Source: DALYJJ01 sp031969915
GTDB lineage: Bacteria > Acidobacteriota > Terriglobia > Bryobacterales > Bryobacteraceae
DNA: 26,408 bases
Direction: 5' to 3'
NCBI GenBank assembly: GCA_031969915.1
Contig: DALYJJ010000089.1
Span: 1-26,408, forward strand
The position numbers were made by a program, and so were the translations under genes. Of this stretch, positions 20,587-26,408 are shown in pieces; the stretch's first letter is position 1, and the number at the start of each line of letters is the position of its first letter. The notes below the pieces were generated by a model that was not told the DNA's origin, searched no databases, and saw only the letters and a list, made by a program, of their open reading frames with translations.

Positions 20587-23500
20587 ATGAGCACCCCGTC
20601 CCATCCAGGCAAATACATCCGGCAGAATATCATTCCCAAGGATATGGCGGTCAAGGATGCAGCGAAGCTGCTCCAGGTGGGGCGGCCAGCTCTCTCAAAC
20701 CTCTTGAATGGCAACGCCGCGCTTTCACCAGAAATGGCGGCCCGGCTTGAAAGGGCCTTCGGCGCGGACCCTCAGAAGCTTCTCAATCTACAGGCCGACT
20801 ACGACCAGTCTCAACAGCGTGCGGCAAGCCCGAACCTCGCCGTCAGCGCGTATGTTCCGCCGTTTCTCAAGATCACCGCCAAGGACATCGAACAGTGGGC
20901 TAACGGGAACCTTCAAGCCCGGTCCCTCCTCCCGGTGCTTCTCCGTAAACTAGTCAATTCGACGGGCCTGGATATCACACTTCTGGATTTCCCCGGCTAC
21001 GATCAGGCAGAGAAAAAAGGATGGGACGGACGGGTTGATTCAGGTGCCGCAACTCCTTGGATACAGCTTGGACAATCCGGATGGGAATTCGGCTGCAATG
21101 AAGACCCGAAGAAAAAAGCCGACAAGGACTTCGCTGCGCGGCTGAAAGCGATCCCGCCCAAAGAACGAGCCGAGATTCACTTTGTGTTCGCCACTCCGCA
21201 CAAATGGAGTGGAAAGGAGAAATGGCGCAGGGAGAAGGAGGCCTTGGGCGAGTGGAAGTCGGTCAGAGCATATGATGCGGGCGATCTGGAGCAATGGATT
21301 GAGCAGTCGCTGCATGCCCAAAGGTGGTTGTCAGAAAAGATCGGTATTCCGTTCGACGGTGTGTACTCTCTAGACGAGCGGTGGCATGCTTGGGCTTCCG
21401 TCACCGACCCGGAATTGTCTCAGGAACTCTTCGCACCATCGGTGGAACATTTCAAGAGCGCCGTCAAGAACTGGATCGACAACCCGCGCGCTGAGCCTCT
21501 TATCATCTGTGGTGATTCGAAGATCGAAGCGCTGGCATTTCTCCATTGCATGTTTGAACTGGACGAACCGGCGCTTAAGAACATGAGGGACCGGCTGTTG
21601 GTCTTCTCATCGGGCCAACCGTTACGGAAGCTGACGTCAGCTTCCCCCTCTTTCGTCCCGATCGTTATTACCGATGACGCGGAGCGCGAACTCGGAGGCG
21701 AATACAGGAACAGACACACGATAATCGTCCGACCGAGGAACACCGTTGAGCCTGAACCCACTGTCGTTCTTGATCTTCTCGGGTACGAACCTTTCACAAA
21801 CGCTCTGAAGGCGATGGGGATCAAAGACCATCTCGAGATCGAGAAGCTCGGACGGGAATCTGGCTATTCTCCAACCATTCTCCGCCGCCGCCTGTCCAAG
21901 GTGCCTGCTATCCGAACGCCCGAATGGGCTCAGGACGGCATCGCAGTCCGCAGGCTGATCCCGATGATGCTCGTAGGAGCCTGGCACACTCAGTCGAAGG
22001 GCGATTGCGAAGTCCTCCGGGTTCTTGCCGGAAAGCATGGCGATGAAATTGAAAGAGATGTGACGGAACTCCTAAAATTCGACGACCCGCCTGTTTGGTC
22101 CGCCGGAAAGTTTCGTGGCGTGTCATCCAAGATCGACGCCTTTTTCGCCGTTCAGGCAGCTGTGACGCCGAAAGATCTGGAGGATTTCTTCCTCGCCGCC
22201 GAAATCATCCTCTCAGAGAAAGACCCAGCTCTGGACCTTCCGGACGACCAGAGGGCTTTCGCTGGTCTGTATGGAAAGTCCCGTGAGCATTCGGGCGCGC
22301 TGCGGGACGGTGTCTGCGAAACGCTTGTGCTTCTTGCTGTACATGGGGACGCACTATTCGAAAAGCGATTGGGGATGAACATCCACGCACGTGTGGACAA
22401 ACTGATTCACGATTTGCTGACGCCACTCACGCCTGGAAGACTTCTTTCTCAAAGCGGTAACCTCCCACTCTACGCTGAAGCGGCTCCGCACACGTTCCTT
22501 TGCATCATCGAGCAAGATCTCAGGTCGCCCGATCCGCAGACGTACTCGCTCATGAAGCCGGCCGACACCGGCGTCTTTGGCAGTTGTCCGCGAGCTGGCC
22601 TTTTGTGGGCGCTGGAAAACCTTGCCTGGAACACCAACCATCTCCCGAGGATCTGCTCGATTCTTGCAAAGCTCTCAGAAATCAGAATTGACGACAACTG
22701 GGGCAACAAACCTGGTCGCAGTTTGCAGGCCATCTTCCGTGCATGGATGCCCCAAACCGCCGCTCCCATTGATGTCCGAAAGAAGGCACTAGAAGTCCTG
22801 GCGCAGAAGAGTCCAGCGATAGGCTGGCAGATCTGTCTCGCACAGTTTTCAGGAGGAGATGGAATTGGCGAACACAGTCACAGGCCGAGATGGCGTGGCG
22901 ACGCGTCTGGAGCGGGACAACCTCTGACCTCCGGAGCGGAGATCTACGAGCTTCGTCGGAAGGCACTCGATCTCGCTTTGGCATGGCCATCTCACGACGA
23001 AAAGACGCTTGGTGACCTCGTCGCAAATCTCCAGGCCCTGCCGGAGAAGGATCAGGAGTCCATTTGGAACCTGGTAGAAGGGTGGGCAAAGACGGAAAGA
23101 GACGAGAATCGCAAGGCCGCCCTCCGTGAACAAATCCGCCGGTTTGCATTCTTGAGGCGAAGTGTCAAACGGGGGGTGACGACTGAGACGAAAGGACGCG
23201 CTCGCGAAGCCTATGACCTGCTGACGCCGAAGGACATAGTGACGAAACATCAATGGCTGTTCGAAACGAGATGGGTGGAGGAATCCGTCGACGAACTCGA
23301 AGAACCTGATTTCGACTACCGGAAGCGCGATGAACGGATAGGCCGTTCGCGGCTTGTCGCTTTGCTGGAAATCTGGAGGGGCGCGGGCTTTGAAGGGATC
23401 AAGGCTCTACTCGCGAAGAGCGGCGACGCCTGGATTGTGGGCTGGCACATGGCAGAAGCCGTCATTCCCGTCGGTGAGGCAGCCGGCTTCTTGGCTGAAT

Positions 23501-24663
23501 GCCTCAGGATCGAAGCCCCGCAGTTGAAGCCAAAGTTCGACGAGGCATTGAGTGGATTCCTGCAGAAGCTCGACCCGGCTTTTCGCTCTGAGGTAACGGA
23601 GAAGTTGACGGGTACCTTGCCGCGTGACCTGACTCTCCGACTTCTAAAATGCTCGCCTTTTGAGCGTGACACATGGCAGCATGTCGCCAGGCAAGGCCAA
23701 CCAGTTCACGATCAGTACTGGCGCGAGGTCAATCCGACTTGGCTGCTGAAGGAATCTCCTGACCTGAATGAGGTGGTTGACCGGCTGCTTGCGGCACGGC
23801 GGCCACGTGCGGCGTTCTTTGCCGTCCACATGGCGTTCGAGGAGATCGAGGCGTCTCGACTGAGGAGTCTTCTTCAAGAAGTCGGCACGTGTGATTCAGA
23901 GGCGCCCGGTTCGTATCGGATCGATCCGCACTATCTCTCTGAGGCGCTGGATGAGCTACAGAAGCGGTCAGGGGTGAGCGAAGAAGAAATGGCTCGCTTG
24001 GAATTCATGTATGTCGGCGCTCTCGAACACACGCCTCATCGAATCCCGAACTTGGAGAAGCAGGTTGGCAAGTCACCAGCCCTTTTCGCTCAAGTGCTCG
24101 CTATGGCTTTTCACCGAAGGGATGGCGAAGAAGACCCGTCGGAGTGGAAGGGGAAGAGTGACGAACACACCTCAGCTCTGGCAAACGCAGCCTATCACCT
24201 ACTCGACAACATCAAGCGAATTCCAGGAACTGACGCTGCGACTGGAAAGATCTGCAAGGATACGCTGCAGACCTGGGTCAAAGAGACGCAGTCCCTTTGT
24301 GCAAGATTCGGACGGGCGGAGATCGGCGATCAGTATATCGGCAAAATCCTGTCCGCGCCGATCATGGGGGACGACGATGAATGGCCATGTAGAGAAGTTT
24401 GCGACGTATTGGAGGAATGCGGCAACGACGACATCAAGCAAGGCGTGCACATGGGCGTCTACAATTCGCGGGGCGCTCACTGGCGCGGGGAGGGCGGGGG
24501 ACAGGAAAGGGCCTTGGCCGAAAAATACAGAAACTGGTCGAGGAAGCTTGCGTTTGAGTTTCCGTACGTGGCCGGTGTGGTCCGGAGCATTGCCGAAACC
24601 TATGACCGCGAGGCTTCGAGGGAGGACTCCGAAGCGGTGGTACGGCGGCGACTTCGACACTAG
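20587..24663 (+). CDS. Large HigA-HTH fusion protein with nuclease-like and NTPase-like regions (candidate new effector)
   Basis: The protein has 1358 residues. Residues 1-75 match the HigA/VapI helix-turn-helix family (SHPGKYIRQNIIP, then LLQVGRPALSNLLNGNAALS, then MAARLERAFG). Residues about 105-255 look like a PD-(D/E)xK nuclease: Asp147 in GWDGRV, Glu167 in SGWEFG, then the Lys-rich helix DPKKKADKDF and a strand HFVFATPHKW. Residues 304-365 have the layout of a P-loop NTPase (PLIICGDSKIEALAFL, then VPIVITDD), but G-K-S/T is missing. SGYSPTILRRRLSKVP (425-440) resembles a winged-helix segment. The rest is charged and helical, probably repeats. The start is ATG 20587, because HigA similarity begins there and the palindrome ends there. 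There is no HigB toxin on either side. It is the only cargo of an integrative element. The domain calls beyond the HTH are inference; I cannot name the family. Confidence 0.85.
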   Translation: MSTPSHPGKYIRQNIIPKDMAVKDAAKLLQVGRPALSNLLNGNAALSPEMAARLERAFGADPQKLLNLQADYDQSQQRAASPNLAVSAYVPPFLKITAKDIEQWANGNLQARSLLPVLLRKLVNSTGLDITLLDFPGYDQAEKKGWDGRVDSGAATPWIQLGQSGWEFGCNEDPKKKADKDFAARLKAIPPKERAEIHFVFATPHKWSGKEKWRREKEALGEWKSVRAYDAGDLEQWIEQSLHAQRWLSEKIGIPFDGVYSLDERWHAWASVTDPELSQELFAPSVEHFKSAVKNWIDNPRAEPLIICGDSKIEALAFLHCMFELDEPALKNMRDRLLVFSSGQPLRKLTSASPSFVPIVITDDAERELGGEYRNRHTIIVRPRNTVEPEPTVVLDLLGYEPFTNALKAMGIKDHLEIEKLGRESGYSPTILRRRLSKVPAIRTPEWAQDGIAVRRLIPMMLVGAWHTQSKGDCEVLRVLAGKHGDEIERDVTELLKFDDPPVWSAGKFRGVSSKIDAFFAVQAAVTPKDLEDFFLAAEIILSEKDPALDLPDDQRAFAGLYGKSREHSGALRDGVCETLVLLAVHGDALFEKRLGMNIHARVDKLIHDLLTPLTPGRLLSQSGNLPLYAEAAPHTFLCIIEQDLRSPDPQTYSLMKPADTGVFGSCPRAGLLWALENLAWNTNHLPRICSILAKLSEIRIDDNWGNKPGRSLQAIFRAWMPQTAAPIDVRKKALEVLAQKSPAIGWQICLAQFSGGDGIGEHSHRPRWRGDASGAGQPLTSGAEIYELRRKALDLALAWPSHDEKTLGDLVANLQALPEKDQESIWNLVEGWAKTERDENRKAALREQIRRFAFLRRSVKRGVTTETKGRAREAYDLLTPKDIVTKHQWLFETRWVEESVDELEEPDFDYRKRDERIGRSRLVALLEIWRGAGFEGIKALLAKSGDAWIVGWHMAEAVIPVGEAAGFLAECLRIEAPQLKPKFDEALSGFLQKLDPAFRSEVTEKLTGTLPRDLTLRLLKCSPFERDTWQHVARQGQPVHDQYWREVNPTWLLKESPDLNEVVDRLLAARRPRAAFFAVHMAFEEIEASRLRSLLQEVGTCDSEAPGSYRIDPHYLSEALDELQKRSGVSEEEMARLEFMYVGALEHTPHRIPNLEKQVGKSPALFAQVLAMAFHRRDGEEDPSEWKGKSDEHTSALANAAYHLLDNIKRIPGTDAATGKICKDTLQTWVKETQSLCARFGRAEIGDQYIGKILSAPIMGDDDEWPCREVCDVLEECGNDDIKQGVHMGVYNSRGAHWRGEGGGQERALAEKYRNWSRKLAFEFPYVAGVVRSIAETYDREASREDSEAVVRRRLRH

Positions 24664-24681
24664 GATCATGCCCAGTAATTA

Positions 24682-24707
24682 CTGACAAAACTGCTGACAA
24701 AAACACC
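24682..24707. repeat. Right-end CTGACAAAA iterons
   Basis: CTGACAAAA occurs at 24682-24690 and 24694-24702, twelve bases apart. The segment CTGCTGACAAAAACACC (24691-24707) is a direct repeat of CTGCTGACAAACACC at 19305-19319, differing by two A. They are likely recombinase-binding repeats at the right end of the element. Confidence 0.5.
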
Positions 24708-24711
24708 AAGA

Positions 24712-24726
24712 CCCGCCAGTGGCGGG
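24712..24726 (-). terminator. Hairpin downstream of tRNA-Thr
   Basis: CCCGCC and GGCGGG pair around a 3-base loop. On the minus strand the stem is followed by TCTTGGTGTTTTT, an interrupted T-run that suits termination of the tRNA transcript. On the plus strand it also lies just after the large HTH gene and may act in both directions. Confidence 0.55.
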
Positions 24727-24749
24727 CCTCTAAACCATTGATTTTATTC

Positions 24750-24825
24750 TGGAGCCACCCGCCGGGATTGAACCGGCGACCTGCTGATTACGAATCAGCC
24801 GCTCTACCAGCTGAGCTAGGGTGGC
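24750..24825 (-). tRNA. tRNA-Thr (anticodon CGT)
   Basis: The minus strand folds as a standard cloverleaf. The acceptor stem GCCACCC pairs with GGGTGGC, the D arm begins GCTC and ends GAGC, and the anticodon stem GCTGA/TCAGC encloses loop TTCGTAA with anticodon CGT (Thr, codon ACG). The T arm is GCCGG/CCGGC around TTCAATC. The discriminator is T and CCA is encoded. The 3' end faces the integrative element and is its likely target site. Confidence 0.96.
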
Positions 24826-24853
24826 TCTTCGTGCGGACTGCGCACCTCTTCTG

Positions 24854-24859
24854 ATCATA
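24854..24859 (-). promoter_or_regulatory. Extended -10 promoter element for tRNA-Thr
   Basis: On the minus strand TATGAT preceded by TGG gives an extended -10 box. It lies 29 bases upstream of the tRNA 5' end, allowing a short leader. No good -35 is visible at the usual distance. Confidence 0.45.
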
Positions 24860-24866
24860 CCAAAGG

Positions 24867-25478
24867 TCAAACCGAGCCCACTTTGCCGGCGGCGAAGACT
24901 CGGGGGTCTACGCGGCTGAGGGTGCGTGCGGCGCGCGCTGGCAGCAGGGGCGTGTGGGCCACTTCGGTGAGGTAGAGGGGGACCTCCCAGACGTCGCCTT
25001 CGGCTGTCATCCAGCCCATGGCATCGAAGCGGCGAAGGTTTATGGGGCGCGTGGAGTAGGCGCGCAGGGTCTTTTCGCGGCGCAGGTTGAAATAGTGCTC
25101 GAAGTACGACATGGCCAGTTCCCGCAGGGTGCGGTAGACGGGCTCGCGATAGCGCAGTCCCGTGTAGTTCGATTTGGCGATCGCTCCCCAGCCGGCGGCT
25201 CCTTTGAAAATGGCCAGCACATGATCGTCGTCGCGGACGGCCTCTAGGTCCAGGAGCAGGGGCGGGTAGCCTTGGAATCGCAGCGCCGCGGCGGCGAAGA
25301 GGGCACCCTCCATGCAATGCGCGGCGCCGTCGCGAAGCACGCGCCGGGGCGAGCGGCAGGTCTCGCCGCCCAACTCCTTGTTATAAGCGATGTCGTCCAG
25401 GAAGGCCTGGATCCGCGCGGGGCTTTTCAGGCGCCTGAACTGGCGGCGCTCCGCGGGGGTAAACTCGTCGGCCCACAT
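24867..25478 (-). CDS. Transglutaminase-like (papain-fold) protein
   Basis: The 203-residue soluble protein has no signal peptide. The middle has the layout of a transglutaminase-like core: GAAHCMEGALFAAAAL with a candidate nucleophile Cys55 at the start of a helix, then GYPPLLLDL (70-78), then DDDHVLAIF with candidate His86, and GWGAIAKSNYTGLRYREPVY (97-116). The C-terminal part is Tyr/Arg-rich and helical. Members of this fold act as proteases, amidases or cross-linking enzymes, but I cannot say what this one acts on. It stands alone between the tRNA and the hydrolase gene, 63 bp downstream of the latter. The ATG at 25478 is followed at once by conserved-looking sequence. Confidence 0.6.
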   Translation of the reverse strand: MWADEFTPAERRQFRRLKSPARIQAFLDDIAYNKELGGETCRSPRRVLRDGAAHCMEGALFAAAALRFQGYPPLLLDLEAVRDDDHVLAIFKGAAGWGAIAKSNYTGLRYREPVYRTLRELAMSYFEHYFNLRREKTLRAYSTRPINLRRFDAMGWMTAEGDVWEVPLYLTEVAHTPLLPARAARTLSRVDPRVFAAGKVGSV

Positions 25479-25541
25479 TTCGTTTGGATCAGACTACTAG
25501 ATTCGCGCCCCGGCGCGCTTCGGCATCCGCCGCGCAAGCGC

Positions 25542-26408
25542 CTACTGGATCCGCGCAAGCAACTCGCGGAACGCCTCGTCGCCGCGGAGCCGATCGAAGG
25601 CCGGATCGGCGGCCAGACGGGCGCGGTCCTCAAAGCCGGCCTCGACGGCCGCACGCAGCTCGTTCAGAGCGGGCTGACGGTCCCCGGCCAGGGCGAGGGC
25701 GCGTGCCAACTCATAATGCAGACCCGCCGCCTCGGGCCGCAGCAGCACCGCCCGCCGCAACAGCCGGGCCGCCTCGCCGTAGCGCTTCTCCTGCATCGCC
25801 GCGCGGGAGGCTTCGATGGCGCCGACGGCCTGTCCTCCCAGAAGGCGGCGTGCCAGGCGCCGTTCGTCGGAGTCGGAGCCGGCGGCGGACATCTTTCGAA
25901 AACGGGCCACCTCGTCGCGCCATTGCGATTCGCCGTCCGCGCCGCCCAACGCAGAGAGCCGGTCCACGATCAGCCGCTCCCGCTCTTCGAGCTTTTCCTG
26001 CGCACGCCGCGCTTCTTTGAACTCTTTCGACTTCTCGAGATCCTCCAGCGCGCGCTTCTGGGGGCCGACGTCGCGAAGGGACTCGAAATCGCGCACTAGA
26101 GCGGCCAGCTCGCCCTGCCGCGCGAGAAGACCGGCGACGCGCTCCACCCGCTCCACGCGCCGCGTCCACAACTCCGCGATCAACGCGTCGTCCCGGGTGC
26201 GCCGGCCGCCCGTCATGGCGCGCAATTCGAACCACTCGATGGCCTCGCGCATGGTGGCGGCATCGGCCCATTGATGCGAACCCTCGAAGACCGCGAAGCG
26301 GTGCGGCTTTTTTGCCCGGGCGACGATGTTCACGATTCCCCGCACTTCGAGCAGATTGAAATCCTCCGTGCCTGCCGCCGCGAAGAGATCGAAGGGAACC
26401 TGGCTGCC
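25542..26408 (-). CDS. Alpha/beta hydrolase with helical/TPR tail (N-terminus beyond window edge)
   Basis: Only the C-terminal 288 codons are in the window; the frame is open to the right edge. The first 50 residues look like the end of an alpha/beta (dienelactone-hydrolase-like) fold: AGTEDFNLLE supplies the region of the catalytic acid and EGSHQW the catalytic His. The nucleophile elbow is outside the window. A charged, probably coiled-coil region follows (rich in Arg, Glu and Ala), and then a TPR-like pair (EKRYGEAARLLRRAVLLRP, then AAGLHYELARALALAGD) near the end. Fusion of a hydrolase to a TPR tail suggests a periplasmic or complex-bound enzyme, but the signal sequence is not visible here. 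Confidence 0.65.
   Translation of the reverse strand, partial: GSQVPFDLFAAAGTEDFNLLEVRGIVNIVARAKKPHRFAVFEGSHQWADAATMREAIEWFELRAMTGGRRTRDDALIAELWTRRVERVERVAGLLARQGELAALVRDFESLRDVGPQKRALEDLEKSKEFKEARRAQEKLEERERLIVDRLSALGGADGESQWRDEVARFRKMSAAGSDSDERRLARRLLGGQAVGAIEASRAAMQEKRYGEAARLLRRAVLLRPEAAGLHYELARALALAGDRQPALNELRAAVEAGFEDRARLAADPAFDRLRGDEAFRELLARIQ

Larger units (their letters stand above)
19248..24762 (+). mobile_element. Small tRNA-Thr-associated integrative element (integrase plus one large cargo gene)
   Basis: The interval runs from a 13-base sequence TGGAGCCAACCGC to TGGAGCCACCCGC, the CCA-containing 3' end of the tRNA-Thr gene; 12 of 13 bases match. The left copy coincides with the point where ISL3 transposase similarity ends. 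Inside each border lie related iterons (CTGCTGACAAACACC and CTGCTGACAAAAACACC). Contents are a tyrosine integrase and a single 1358-codon gene, whose base composition looks less GC-rich than the surroundings. The borders are a proposal from these coincidences; the left copy is imperfect. Confidence 0.55.

Overview
The window looks like a chromosomal segment of a GC-rich soil bacterium, most likely an acidobacterium related to Solibacter or Bryobacter. This is inferred from gene content: two ECF sigma factor/Ser-Thr kinase pairs of the type expanded in that group, kinases with long TPR-like tails, a SpoIIAA/RsbW/PrsW signalling operon and a non-flagellar type III secretion operon. There is no rRNA or other taxonomic marker to confirm it.

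Layout. (1) Bases 1-3800, minus strand: a compact type III secretion operon in the order FliA/SigD-type sigma factor, sctI, sctJ, a 65-codon ORF at the sctK position, sctL, sctN (cut by the left edge). (2) 3946-7251, plus strand: ECF sigma factor and a membrane Ser/Thr kinase with a TPR-like tail. Its end overlaps by 18 bp the end of a convergent pair: an upstream TPR kinase (11204-8853) and a kinase-pseudokinase tandem protein with a C-terminal membrane anchor (8838-7234). (3) 11331-11694: a HicB-type antitoxin followed by a frameshifted, truncated hicA. (4) 17049-11770, minus strand: four tightly spaced genes, namely a protein with 16-residue tandem repeats (interrupted by two 100-N assembly gaps), a HELGH metallopeptidase with a propeller-like region and a probable outer-membrane barrel, an ECF sigma factor and a short soluble kinase. 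(5) 17218-18980, plus strand, divergent from (4): anti-anti-sigma factor, anti-sigma kinase and PrsW-type membrane protease. (6) About 19248-24762: a small integrative element next to tRNA-Thr(CGT). (7) 24867 to the right edge, minus strand: a transglutaminase-like protein and the C-terminal part of an alpha/beta hydrolase with a helical/TPR tail.

The most unusual object is the element in (6). Its left border truncates an ISL3-family transposase remnant and its right border is the 3' end of the tRNA gene. It carries only a tyrosine integrase (broken by one apparent single-base deletion) and one 1358-residue protein. That protein begins with a HigA-like helix-turn-helix, has no HigB toxin partner, continues with a region resembling a PD-(D/E)xK nuclease and a degenerate NTPase-like segment, and ends in roughly 850 residues of probable helical repeats. 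A 9-bp inverted repeat overlaps its likely promoter. I read it as a single-gene, self-regulated effector, possibly an anti-phage or anti-plasmid system; this is inference.

The other theme is signalling density: four kinases, two ECF sigma factors, one FliA-like sigma factor and one partner-switching module lie within about 16 kb.
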